Shown: one piece after another, positions 15,819-24,267 of the stretch | Layout: each line of letters starts with the position of its first letter | Numbering within the stretch: position 1 is the stretch's first letter | NCBI GenBank assembly: GCA_030679145.1 | Contig: JAUXTU010000015.1 | Span: 57,190 to 121,189, forward strand | Source: Bacteroidota bacterium | GTDB taxonomy: Bacteria > Bacteroidota > Ignavibacteria > UBA10030 > UBA8401 | Reading direction: 5' to 3' | DNA: 64,000 bases | Position numbers and translations under genes: made by a program | The notes under the pieces: generated by a model | What the model was told of the DNA's origin: nothing | The model's database searches: none | Seen by the model: only the letters and a program-made list of their open reading frames with translations

Positions 15819-16847
15819 TTATTCTAATAAATCTTTATATCCTTTGATTTCGTTTGCCGGCACGAAAGTACTTGAAGCCGTGTTTGTGCTGGCTTTCATT
15901 TTGTCAACGATCATACTGTTTGCACCATACAATAATGATTTCACATCATATCCAAGCAGCTTTAAGTATGCACCAACATATGCGCTTGTTTGTCCGGTAT
16001 AGCAATACAGCACAACGGTCTTGTTCGTCGGCAACGTTGTCAAATTACTGTCTACTTTGAATGGCTTTAATGACGGTTCGTAATTATAAGCACCTTCAAT
16101 ATGACCGGGGTCTTTATAAGCGGCAACTGGCCAATAGTTAACAACAAAATAGTTGCTCAGATTTGTATACAGCGTTGCTTCGCTGATGGTGATGGTGAAT
16201 CCCGCACTTAATAATTCATTCACGCGAGTTTCTAGAATTTCTTTTCCGGTTGTTTTTCCGGTTGTCAGTGTTGGAAGCTCACCCTTTGCCAATTTTGTTG
16301 GTGGATCAGTATTCACAAATTGACTTGCTCGTGTATTTGCTGTTTTAACTAACCATGTGCCTGCTGCAAGGGTAGAGTCAATTGAACTCATTCCCCATTT
16401 TAAGGCAACAATTTTGTTTGCTTCTGCAATAGGGAGCATTGCACGTACCAACGATGTTCCATAGCATGCAGTCTGTCCTGAGTAACATGCAACAACAACA
16501 TATTTGTAATTTGCTAACGTTAAACCTTTGACGTGGGTATACAAATTAGCAAGCGTTACATTTACTGCACCTTTAAGATGTTTTGCGCTGTAGTCTGCTG
16601 CGCTCCGAATATCGATTGTATAGATCTTTGTTGGATCTGCTACAACTTCTGTACGGTACGTTGAAGCTGAAAGAACAAACGATGTTCCTGAGTAAATATA
16701 ATCGTTGTTCGCTTCAACATACTTTGCCAGCACCGATGCTTCGTTGACTGTAACCGGCGGTGTTACTGTTGTGCTTTCATCATCCTTACAGCCGACGGTG
16801 AACAGGAATGCCGCCAAAAGGAGATATATGAGGTTATGTTTTTTCAT
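15819..16847 (-). CDS. double rhodanese-domain lipoprotein
   Basis: A 342-residue lipoprotein (lipobox FTVGC, Cys20) with two rhodanese domains. The first has DIRSAADYSAKHLKGAVNV and the active loop CYSGQTA at Cys121; the second has KDPGHIEGAYNY and CYTGQTS at Cys282. Rhodaneses move sulfane sulfur from thiosulfate or persulfides to thiol acceptors, here outside the inner membrane. It follows the multihaem cytochrome gene by 67 nt, so both may act together in periplasmic sulfur metabolism. That link is inference from position. Confidence 0.88.
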   Translation of the reverse strand: MKKHNLIYLLLAAFLFTVGCKDDESTTVTPPVTVNEASVLAKYVEANNDYIYSGTSFVLSASTYRTEVVADPTKIYTIDIRSAADYSAKHLKGAVNVTLANLYTHVKGLTLANYKYVVVACYSGQTACYGTSLVRAMLPIAEANKIVALKWGMSSIDSTLAAGTWLVKTANTRASQFVNTDPPTKLAKGELPTLTTGKTTGKEILETRVNELLSAGFTITISEATLYTNLSNYFVVNYWPVAAYKDPGHIEGAYNYEPSLKPFKVDSNLTTLPTNKTVVLYCYTGQTSAYVGAYLKLLGYDVKSLLYGANSMIVDKMKASTNTASSTFVPANEIKGYKDLLE

Positions 16848-16914
16848 GGGTTACCCATTATGGTTTTTTTTGTGTGAATGATATTCACTCACGACTAACG
16901 CGAGTGAAAGTGTT

Positions 16915-18282
16915 TTATTGAATCCCCCAGCTCGTCGGAAGTTTTCCGTCAACAACAACGTTTTTGGTTGCGTTGACTTCCCAGCTTTCCAGATCTGAAT
17001 TGAAGAGATACAAATTCTTATTTCTGTATGTGGAACCTTCTTTGATGATATGACAATTATCCGAACACGATTTTCCTGCAGTAACTTCCGTTCGCGATGT
17101 CCACCGCAAAATGTTGTGTGGTGTGGTGTATTTGTATGTCGGTTTTGAATCGAATTGTGCCAGCAACGGCACACCAAACTCTTTCCAGCTGTCGGGTGCC
17201 ATTAATGACTGCCTAACCGTTGCCATTCTGTACGATCGTATCTCCGGAATAGGATTCATTCCAATCTTAAATTTCTGATGCGAAGGAATTCGTGCTCCCG
17301 CTCCGCCGACATGACAGCTTCCGCAATTGTTATAATCTTGCGAATGACATGTCTGGCAATTGAAAGAATTGATGTGGGTAGAGTGATACGTATTGCTTGT
17401 AGAAATATTTTTATGACAATCATTACATTTTGGCAATTGAGGAGTTTTATATCGTTGGTCGTAGACCATTCCGTTGCCATGGATTTCTACCCCGCTGTGG
17501 CACGTCAAACAATTTGCGTTCATTTTTGTTTTATGAACATCCGGAACCGTTCCCGATGCAACACCCAAAAACGCATGACCGCCTCTGCTGACATGACACG
17601 CAACACATTGATCTATCATATCTGGTGTTTTTAAGAACTGATGTCCTTTCAGCAATCCGCCGCCGCCAGCTTTCGGCCTGTTAACATGACAATCGCCGCA
17701 TGTTCCATGGCACTTTGCACAATTGTGATCATATCCTTCAATTAAATGTTCCGGCAATTGATCAAATGATTGCACGCCGAATCGTGATGTTAACATTGCT
17801 TTTTGTCCCCAACCCTGTGCATGTAAACTGTTCGGTGTTATTGATTGAGATGGATGGCAAGTGATACATTTTGTTGCAGCTTGTAGTGAAGGGTGACGAA
17901 TAAATTCACCAGTATGAGCTAACTTTTTATCGGCTGTTGAAGCATTTCCGCCATGACACCAGGTGCATTCTTTTGTGCCGTGTGTTGATTTTGAGAATGC
18001 TTCGTATCCTTCGGGGGTTAAATAGACTCGATCATATGGTTCTATTACCGGAGTATCTCCGCCGCAACTGCTGCCAGCCGCCGCAGTATCCGGTGAGAAA
18101 ACTTGTTTTAATAGTGCATAATTTGTGTGGCAGGATACACAGTTAGAATTTCCAGCGTGATTGGAATTGTTGTTTGCAAGATCGTCTGCCTCTTTTTTGC
18201 ATCCAGTGTTTATAGAACAGAAGAGGAAAATCAGAAGAAGAACCGGTTGTGATTTGAAAAGATTTATGAATGAACCCGGCAT
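16915..18282 (-). CDS. multihaem c-type cytochrome lipoprotein (about 11 haems)
   Basis: A 455-residue lipoprotein (lipobox SINTGC, Cys28). I count ten CxxCH motifs (CVSCH, CTWCH, CITCH, CAKCH, CGDCH, CVACH, CLTCH, CNDCH, CQTCH, CGSCH) and one CxxxCH (CSDNCH) near the C-terminus. ATG 18282 follows GGGG at good spacing; an upstream in-frame Met at 18342 would put extra residues before the lipobox. Such proteins carry electrons across the periplasm, sometimes to reductases of sulfur or nitrogen oxyanions. The partner oxidoreductase is not in this window. Confidence 0.9.
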   Translation of the reverse strand: MPGSFINLFKSQPVLLLIFLFCSINTGCKKEADDLANNNSNHAGNSNCVSCHTNYALLKQVFSPDTAAAGSSCGGDTPVIEPYDRVYLTPEGYEAFSKSTHGTKECTWCHGGNASTADKKLAHTGEFIRHPSLQAATKCITCHPSQSITPNSLHAQGWGQKAMLTSRFGVQSFDQLPEHLIEGYDHNCAKCHGTCGDCHVNRPKAGGGGLLKGHQFLKTPDMIDQCVACHVSRGGHAFLGVASGTVPDVHKTKMNANCLTCHSGVEIHGNGMVYDQRYKTPQLPKCNDCHKNISTSNTYHSTHINSFNCQTCHSQDYNNCGSCHVGGAGARIPSHQKFKIGMNPIPEIRSYRMATVRQSLMAPDSWKEFGVPLLAQFDSKPTYKYTTPHNILRWTSRTEVTAGKSCSDNCHIIKEGSTYRNKNLYLFNSDLESWEVNATKNVVVDGKLPTSWGIQ

Positions 18283-18356
18283 AAATACCCCGTTTAATAT
18301 TGCTGGCGCAAATAATTGATCTAAAAAAATAGCCGCAACCATTAAACGGGTAAAAA

Positions 18357-18815
18357 TTATTTTTTACCGCGAAGCCATGCTTCCAATGCGATAAGCATTT
18401 TTTGCAACCCGCCGATGAGCGGTGTATGCATATCTTTTGGAATTCCAGCGAGAATTTCCTCATGGATCTGCAGATATCGCTCTTCCAGTTTGTCAGAAAG
18501 TTCAATTCCTTTTTTTGAAAGACTGACATTAATGCTTCGTCGATCTTTCAATCCAATGGTACGCAACAGGTATCCCTTCTTTTCAAGCGTTTCAAGAATA
18601 CGGGTTAATCTGCTGCCGCTTAAATTGATTCGATCTACCAGCGTTTTTATTGGAAGCTCTCTGTCTCCACGAAAAGCCCGCAAACACCGAAATTCTGAAA
18701 CAGTAATCTTAAGCTGTTCAGAAAGTCGTTCTTCTTTCTCCTGACAACTGGCAAGCAATTGAAACGTCAGTTCAGCAATTTCAGCGGCGGCTTTGTTTGG
18801 TTGTTTGTTCGGCAT
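18357..18815 (-). CDS. MarR-family transcriptional regulator
   Basis: A 152-residue winged-helix regulator: ITVSEFRCLRAFRGDRELPIKTLVDRINLSGSRLTRILETLEKKGYLLRTIGLKDRRSINVSLSKKG spans the recognition helix and the DxRS wing typical of MarR. It lies 74 nt upstream of the cytochrome gene in the same direction and may control the cytochrome-rhodanese genes. Its single Cys in the DNA-binding domain could make it redox responsive, which is speculation. Confidence 0.9.
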   Translation of the reverse strand: MPNKQPNKAAAEIAELTFQLLASCQEKEERLSEQLKITVSEFRCLRAFRGDRELPIKTLVDRINLSGSRLTRILETLEKKGYLLRTIGLKDRRSINVSLSKKGIELSDKLEERYLQIHEEILAGIPKDMHTPLIGGLQKMLIALEAWLRGKK

Positions 18816-18963
18816 TGTTTTACCTAGTTAATAGTTGTTAGTAGCAAATATTGTGCCTATAAATTATATAATGAAGCAACGGCTTTTTATCGTTGTCGGT
18901 GTTCGCTTTTTCAAGATTGAAAAAATCAACGAAAGGATATTTTCATTTTTAGGAAAGGAGTTG

Positions 18964-20175
18964 CTATTTCGTTAACCCTAGAATCCTGAGCATATTGTCC
19001 GTTATCTGTTTTATCATAGGTGCATGTTTCTCTGTCGCACCGAACTTCGTTGCATAATCATGCATTGCCGGTATCATTCCCACATCTTTACCCGCTTGCT
19101 GACTGAGATAATATTTGTTGTTCATGATTTCAATGTAAAGTTCAGCAGCCGTTTTTCCTTTGAAGAGTTCAACAATGTGTTCCGTGCGAAACAGCGTGCA
19201 GATCGGAACGAAGATTGTATCGTACCAATCACGTGTTGCAGCAGCAAGCGTAACATCATAGCCAAGCTTCTCACTCATATACCACTTGTGTTCTTCAATA
19301 TGTTTTAGGAATTGATCGACATATGAAGGATTGGAAATACTGCCGAGAAATTTATCAATATTGAACGAAGTTTGCTGTTCGAACTTCTTCTTTTTCCGTT
19401 CAACACGATACAATTGCATGTAACGTTCTTTGATATAGAGTTTATCATCCTCCGTTCCCGAATTCTCACGGGTCATGCCGCTGAGCCGGAGATCTTCGTG
19501 AATCCAATCCATCGACTCAAAAAAGAAATTCAGATCGGCTTCCCGCATGGATTTTGAAAGTTTTGGACGAATCTCAACGGTTTCCGCATCAGAAAGATAG
19601 GCACGAAGTATTGTTTGTATTCCAATGAATGGAACTTCTCTCTTGTCAAATTTAATCAGTGTGTTTGCGAGCGAAGCATCGCCCCAATAGACTCCATTGC
19701 TATGAAGTTGAATAAACATTTGAACGATTGCATCCCAAATTTTTTCCCGATTTTCTTTCCGGAAATTTCTGGAATAAAGAAGTGAATCCGGAAGCACGTT
19801 ATTTACAAGTACTGTTACGGTGTGGGCAATAAAATTTTCTTCATATTGAATTCCAACCGGTGTTTCAATCGGAATTGGTTGTTCTTCCCGCACAACAAAT
19901 CCGGCGGGGATTAGCGTATGAATTCCTTTCAACAGAAGTTGTTCGTAGTTGTCGATCTCTTTTCGTGAAATATCTTCACTGATCTCTTTGATGCCAAACG
20001 AGAATCGCCCGGTCTTTACAAAAATTACGACGTGACGGGAGATCCCCCGTTTGATGTTCAGAGTGTTGACACCATATGAATGCCAATCGGAAATCGGAAC
20101 GCTCCAGGGAAGTTGCTCCAGTTCTTTCTGAAAGATCGGGTCTACATGAAAACGGATGTGAGGCGAGTGTTTCAT
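18964..20175 (-). CDS. DUF4032 protein with a kinase-like catalytic loop
   Basis: A 403-residue cytoplasmic protein matching DUF4032. Residues 158-171 (HSNGVYWGDASLAN) reproduce the HxxGxxxGDxxxxN loop of protein/LPS-kinase-like folds, with Asp166 as the candidate catalytic base and Asn171 as metal ligand; the N-terminal part contains VVIFVKTGRFSFGIKEI, which could be the ATP-lysine strand. The substrate is unknown. It is flanked by 70-150-nt gaps and is probably its own transcript. Confidence 0.75.
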   Translation of the reverse strand: MKHSPHIRFHVDPIFQKELEQLPWSVPISDWHSYGVNTLNIKRGISRHVVIFVKTGRFSFGIKEISEDISRKEIDNYEQLLLKGIHTLIPAGFVVREEQPIPIETPVGIQYEENFIAHTVTVLVNNVLPDSLLYSRNFRKENREKIWDAIVQMFIQLHSNGVYWGDASLANTLIKFDKREVPFIGIQTILRAYLSDAETVEIRPKLSKSMREADLNFFFESMDWIHEDLRLSGMTRENSGTEDDKLYIKERYMQLYRVERKKKKFEQQTSFNIDKFLGSISNPSYVDQFLKHIEEHKWYMSEKLGYDVTLAAATRDWYDTIFVPICTLFRTEHIVELFKGKTAAELYIEIMNNKYYLSQQAGKDVGMIPAMHDYATKFGATEKHAPMIKQITDNMLRILGLTK

Positions 20176-20245
20176 AACACCCTAAGATAAGAATATTTGT
20201 TCGCGATGTGGAGTAACGGCCAATAGATCGTTTCCACTATGAGGA

Positions 20246-20872
20246 TTATTGTTTCTTCCCGTATCTCACTTGCAAATATTTTAAAATTCCTGGAAGAAGA
20301 GAGACAAATATAACAGCAATAATTACATAATGAATATTCTTATCGATGTTTGGAATTGTTGAGCCTAGAAAATATCCGATCAACAACATTCCGGGAATCC
20401 ACAGTACAGCACCGATAATATTAAATGATGCAAACTTTGTGTATTTCATTTCTGCTATACCAGCAACCACCGGAGCAAACGTTCTTGCAAACGGCATAAA
20501 TTGTGCGATTACGATTGTAAAAGCGCCATACTTATCATAAAATTCTTTTGTATTGATCAAATGTTGTTTCTTAAAGAATCTTGAATCTTCTCTTGAATAT
20601 AATGCCTGTCCGCTTTTTCTTCCAATAGCGTAACCCGTTGCATTTCCAATAATTGCCGCAGCAAGAAGCAAAGGAATTAATAACGTAATATCAAAATATC
20701 CGGCAGCTGCAAATAACCCCGCGGTAACGAGCAGTGAGTCACCTGGAAGGAAAAATCCGACAAGAAGACCTGTTTCTGAAAAAATGATCATCGCAAGTCC
20801 GGGATAACCCGCCCATGTGACAAGCTCTTTAATGTTGAGCAGTTTATGAAAAAATTCTGAAATAAAATCCAT
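20246..20872 (-). CDS. DedA/SNARE-associated family membrane protein
   Basis: A 208-residue polytopic membrane protein with the DedA signature: FFLPGDSLLVTAGLFAAAG, GNATGYAIGRKSG, and the conserved FMPFARTFAPVVAGIAEM segment with the Arg required in characterised members. DedA proteins help recycle undecaprenyl phosphate or move lipids across the inner membrane. It lies 21 nt downstream of uppP, the enzyme making undecaprenyl phosphate, so joint function in lipid-carrier recycling is likely. Confidence 0.93.
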   Translation of the reverse strand: MDFISEFFHKLLNIKELVTWAGYPGLAMIIFSETGLLVGFFLPGDSLLVTAGLFAAAGYFDITLLIPLLLAAAIIGNATGYAIGRKSGQALYSREDSRFFKKQHLINTKEFYDKYGAFTIVIAQFMPFARTFAPVVAGIAEMKYTKFASFNIIGAVLWIPGMLLIGYFLGSTIPNIDKNIHYVIIAVIFVSLLPGILKYLQVRYGKKQ

Positions 20873-20893
20873 AATGTAAAGCCCGAGTTAAAA

Positions 20894-21745
20894 TTACAAA
20901 GGAGAGATAAATCCAGCATTGAGTAAATATAGCAATCCGATTCCGACAACTATTCTGTAAATAATAAACAAATATGTTGTATGTGATTTTAAATAATTCA
21001 GTAAAAAAGCAATCGAGGCATAACCGACAATTCCTGAAACAATTGTTGCAACAGCAAGGTTTGGCAACCCGATATCTGAAGAAAATAACAGTTCTCGCTC
21101 CTTCACAAGTTCCAACACACCAGCCGCAAAGATCGATGGTAAAGAAAGTAAAAACGAAAATCGGGCGCTGGTTTCACGATTTAATCCGACAAATAATCCT
21201 CCGGTGATCGTTGTTCCGGAACGTGATGAACCGGGAATCAGCGCAACAGCCTGAGCAAAGCCGATCAGAATGGCATCCTTCCAGGAAATATCATCAAGTG
21301 ATTTTTGTTTAATATGTAACTCGGTTCTTTTCTTTACGATCGCTTCCGCAATCATCAACACCACGGCAAGGATGATCATGGAAGCACTGATAACATACAA
21401 CGAACGAAGGTTTGTCTCGATGTTCTTTTTAAACAATAAACCAAAGAAGACAATCGGTATTGTTCCAAATGCGATTATCCAGCCCAGCACCGCATCACGG
21501 TTATATGAAATATTTCGTGTTTGTATTGACTTAATGACTGAACCGGTGATGACGGAAATATCTTTTCTAAAATAGACAAAAACGGCAACAAGCGTTCCAA
21601 ATTGAATTACTGCCGTAAATGCAGCACCGGGGTCGCTCCATCCAAGCAATGCAGGAACAATTCGCAGATGCGCGGTACTGCTGATTGGAAGAAATTCCGT
21701 AAGCCCTTGTATGATTCCGAGAATGATCGATTGAAAAATATCCAT
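20894..21745 (-). CDS. uppP: undecaprenyl-diphosphatase
   Basis: A 283-residue inner-membrane phosphatase that dephosphorylates undecaprenyl diphosphate to regenerate the lipid carrier for peptidoglycan and other envelope polymers. Motifs: QGLTEFLPISSTAHLRIV near the N-terminus and IPGSSRSGTTITGGL in the middle, the two BacA/UppP signatures. Expression of this family also confers bacitracin tolerance. It is followed by dedA. Confidence 0.96.
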   Translation of the reverse strand: MDIFQSIILGIIQGLTEFLPISSTAHLRIVPALLGWSDPGAAFTAVIQFGTLVAVFVYFRKDISVITGSVIKSIQTRNISYNRDAVLGWIIAFGTIPIVFFGLLFKKNIETNLRSLYVISASMIILAVVLMIAEAIVKKRTELHIKQKSLDDISWKDAILIGFAQAVALIPGSSRSGTTITGGLFVGLNRETSARFSFLLSLPSIFAAGVLELVKERELLFSSDIGLPNLAVATIVSGIVGYASIAFLLNYLKSHTTYLFIIYRIVVGIGLLYLLNAGFISPL

Positions 21746-21756
21746 AATTTATTTTT

Positions 21757-21804
21757 AACCTTGCGAAGGTTCCACAAAAAATTCGATTTACCCTTCGCAA
21801 GGTT
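21757..21804. repeat. perfect 13-bp inverted repeat upstream of uppP
   Basis: AACCTTGCGAAGG (21757-21769) and CCTTCGCAAGGTT (21792-21804) flank a 22-nt loop. It lies in the probable 5' leader of uppP on the minus strand, just before the start codon. Confidence 0.6.
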
Positions 21805-21826
21805 TCTTGGCTCACGTTATTAAACA

Positions 21827-21856
21827 ATAAAAAAGAGGAGCAAGCTCTCTCCTCTT
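21827..21856 (-). terminator. terminator-like hairpin in the uppP leader
   Basis: AAGAGGAG and CTCCTCTT form an 8-bp stem followed on the minus strand by a TTTTTT tract. No gene on the minus strand ends here, so it could be the end of a small RNA or an attenuator ahead of uppP. Confidence 0.5.
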
Positions 21857-21986
21857 ACTGATTCAAAGTACAAAAAAATAGGTGACCGTTCAAACCAAAC
21901 CGATAAAAACTGTTGAATTATTCAATATAATATTGTAACGTAGCCGAGCATATAAACAAATTCTTTCACAAACCTTTTAAACAATA

Positions 21987-23405
21987 ATGGCAACCTCATC
22001 ATCAAACAAATCCAAATTCGGTACGTTGGTTACCGTGTTTTTCTTTTGGGGATTCCTTGCCGCTTCAAACGGCGTGTTCATCCCTTTTTGCAAGAAACAT
22101 TTTGAACTTACACAGTTTCAATCGCAATTGATCGATCTCGCATTCTATCTCGCCTATTTTGTCGGCTCACTCGCACTCTACTTAATAGAGAGATTGATCA
22201 AGATTGATATTCTGAACAAGATCGGCTACAAAATGGGAATTGCATACGGTTTATTCTTTTCTGCTGCCGGCGCAATTGCTATGATCGGTGCTATTAACAC
22301 AGGAGAATATTGGTTGATTCTAGGCGCATTGTTTATTATTGCACTCGGATTTTCTCTTCAGCAAACCTGCGCGCAGCCGTTTGCAATCGCACTTGGTGAT
22401 CCTCAAACCGGCTCACATCGTTTGAATCTTGCCGGCGGAGTCAATTCATTCGGGACAACCGTCGGTCCTTTGATTGTTAGCTATTTTCTTTTTGGCGGAC
22501 TTGGAGCCAAAGTTGATGTTGATATCAGTGCGGTCAATCAAATGTATATGATTTTGGCTGGCTTATTTATTGCTGTCGCGTTGTTCTTTATGTTCTCAAG
22601 CCTGCCCAAAATTACGCAGGATGAAAAGATTGAAGCTGGACTTGGCGCGTTAAAATATCCACAGCTTGTTTTTGGTATGATCGGAATCTTCGTCTACGTC
22701 GGCGTTGAAGTAACAATTCAAAGTAATTTAGGCGCATTATTAAAACTTCCCGAATTTGGCGGATATCAGGAATCGCAGATTGCTCATTTCATTTCTTTGT
22801 ATTGGGGAAGTTTAATGATCGGTCGTTGGACCGGTGCAATTACAGTGTTTAATCTTCCGAAGATGTGGAAGAATATTCTTACCGTTGTTGTTCCATATGT
22901 TGCTTTTGCAGTTGTGCTTGGAGCAAATATCCTCGGCGGAACAGATGTCAGCGATCTTTATATTTACGCACTCGCAATAGCCGTCTTGATCGTTGGATTC
23001 TTTCTTGGTCAAGAAAAACCGGCAAAGACATTATTGATCTTCTCGTTGTTTGGAATTGCTGCCATGATTCTTGGAATGGTGACAACAGGAAAACTTGCGG
23101 TGTTTGCTTTTATCAGCGGGGGATTGTTCTGTTCGGTAATGTGGCCAAATATTTTTGCGCTCTCTGTTGCCGGTTTAGGAAAATATACCAGTCAAGGTTC
23201 CACATTTCTTATTATGATGATCCTTGGTGGTGCAATTATTCCTCCGTTCCAGGGTTGGCTCAGCGATGTATTGGATAATATTCATATGTCGTACATCATC
23301 ACGATATTCTTGTTCGCTTATCTTGCATTCTTTTCAATGAAAGCAAAGAGTGCACTAAAGGCGCAAGGGATTGATTATGAAATAACACCAACGGCAGCAC
23401 ATTAA
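21987..23405 (+). CDS. FucP-type sugar:proton symporter, major facilitator superfamily
   Basis: A 472-residue transporter with twelve predicted helices. The opening TVFFFWGFLAASNGVFIPF and FYLAYFVGSLALYL match the FucP / glucose-galactose (GluP) branch of the MFS, and QQTCAQPFAIALGDPQTGSHRLNLAGGVNSFGTTVGPL is the conserved family segment. It would import a sugar with protons. The start at 21987 has no strong ribosome site. It stands alone on the plus strand with its own terminator. MurQ nearby (opposite strand) handles N-acetylmuramate 6-phosphate, but no direct link is shown. Confidence 0.9.
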   Translation: MATSSSNKSKFGTLVTVFFFWGFLAASNGVFIPFCKKHFELTQFQSQLIDLAFYLAYFVGSLALYLIERLIKIDILNKIGYKMGIAYGLFFSAAGAIAMIGAINTGEYWLILGALFIIALGFSLQQTCAQPFAIALGDPQTGSHRLNLAGGVNSFGTTVGPLIVSYFLFGGLGAKVDVDISAVNQMYMILAGLFIAVALFFMFSSLPKITQDEKIEAGLGALKYPQLVFGMIGIFVYVGVEVTIQSNLGALLKLPEFGGYQESQIAHFISLYWGSLMIGRWTGAITVFNLPKMWKNILTVVVPYVAFAVVLGANILGGTDVSDLYIYALAIAVLIVGFFLGQEKPAKTLLIFSLFGIAAMILGMVTTGKLAVFAFISGGLFCSVMWPNIFALSVAGLGKYTSQGSTFLIMMILGGAIIPPFQGWLSDVLDNIHMSYIITIFLFAYLAFFSMKAKSALKAQGIDYEITPTAAH

Positions 23406-23428
23406 AAATTACGATATATCACTAAAAC

Positions 23429-23458
23429 AAAAAACGTCCTGAAATCGGGACGTTTTTT
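23429..23458 (+). terminator. rho-independent terminator of the sugar transporter
   Basis: ACGTCC pairs with GGACGT across an 8-nt interval, with A5 before and T5-6 after; it lies 24 nt past the stop codon and could work in both directions. Confidence 0.9.
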
Positions 23459-23484
23459 GTTTACCATATGCAAATTATTCAATA

Positions 23485-23513
23485 TGAACCGTTCGCTTTG
23501 AGCGAACGGTTCA
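23485..23513. repeat. perfect palindrome of the ACCGTTCG family
   Basis: TGAACCGTTCGCT and AGCGAACGGTTCA, 13-bp arms around TTG, between the transporter terminator and the spoVG stop. A related palindrome lies at 56337-56371. There is no U tract, so it is not a classic terminator. Confidence 0.8.
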
Positions 23514-23523
23514 TTTACCAGGA

Positions 23524-23781
23524 CTAATGCCCCGCAAGTTTTGAATATTCATCCAAGGCCATTGAAGTCAATTGTTCCTTCATTTCTTTGGACATTACCA
23601 CTTTATCCCAATACTTGGTCTTGTCATTCTTATCTTGTTCGGACGGCACGGCAGCAAACAATCCATTCTTTCCATCGGCAATCTTGAATCCTTTGATCAC
23701 AATGCCTTCGGATGTTTCAAGATCGAAGAATGCTTTTAAGTTGTTAGAACCGGAAAATTGTTTCATGTTGACGACCTTCAT
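23524..23781 (-). CDS. spoVG: SpoVG-family nucleic-acid-binding protein
   Basis: An 85-residue protein whose core reads GIVIKGFKIADGKNGLFAAVPSEQ, matching the SpoVG signature (v.gikIidGknGLFvamPS), followed by a C-terminal helix ending ALDEYSKLAG. SpoVG proteins bind DNA or RNA and act as global regulators in many bacteria, not only spore formers. A strong AGGAGG ribosome site lies 4 nt from the ATG, and a TTGACA / TAGATT promoter is upstream. It is monocistronic. Confidence 0.82.
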   Translation of the reverse strand: MKVVNMKQFSGSNNLKAFFDLETSEGIVIKGFKIADGKNGLFAAVPSEQDKNDKTKYWDKVVMSKEMKEQLTSMALDEYSKLAGH

Positions 23782-23844
23782 ACCGCCTCCTAAAAAGAAA
23801 TGTTGAACTATGAATGGATTATTGTTTGTTTATAGCTTGCGGTA

Positions 23845-23873
23845 AATCTACCAATGAGAAATAAGTTTGTCAA
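23845..23873 (-). promoter_or_regulatory. sigma-70-type promoter of spoVG
   Basis: On the minus strand TTGACA, a 17-nt spacer, then TAGATT. The -35 box is perfect and the spacing optimal; the gene begins about 64 nt downstream. Confidence 0.75.
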
Positions 23874-23973
23874 GTACAAAATAATGGAATCTTAAAAAGT
23901 CTTGAATCAACGAAGATGTTTGATGCCGGCGTTCCGAAGGAATGTAGACCGTGTCAAAAGTGAAAAATTTGCC

Positions 23974-24126
23974 CCTCGCGAGGGGTGAAGCGACGTGGCG
24001 ATCTCCAAAAATATAGAAAAAAACGAGATTGCTCCGCTTTACGGAGTTCCGTACAGCTGGACTCCGACAAAAAACCTGCCCGCTGCACATACAATGTGCT
24101 ATGGCAGGCGGGCGTCTCGCAATGAC
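23974..24126. repeat. composite dispersed-repeat region between spoVG and murQ
   Basis: The 486-nt stretch between the spoVG start and the murQ stop has no credible gene. Within it, CGCGAGGGGTGAAGCGACG...GCGATCTCC and the inverted CGAGATTGCTCCGCTT, ending CTCGCAATGAC, are diverged halves of the GTCATT repeat family. A separate hairpin (24075-24112) is nested inside. This looks like repeat insertion into repeat. Confidence 0.65.
24075..24112. repeat. nested CCTGCCCGC hairpin
   Basis: CTGCC...GCACAT, loop ACA, ATGTGC...GGCAG: two stacked stems of 5 and 6 bp. The outer sequence CCTGCCCGC/GGCAGGCGGG is shared with the in-frame insertion at 10941-10967. Confidence 0.65.
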
Positions 24127-24267
24127 CTTCATTAGAGTTTTTATAAAGTCTCAATGTCTTCGCCAAAGTGGTCACTTGGACTTCCTGAAGAATTTCAAAA
24201 AACAAACAATGTTTTCACGAATATGATTGATCGGGTGTCTGACATCTTTTTACTTTTTTTGGACGTC

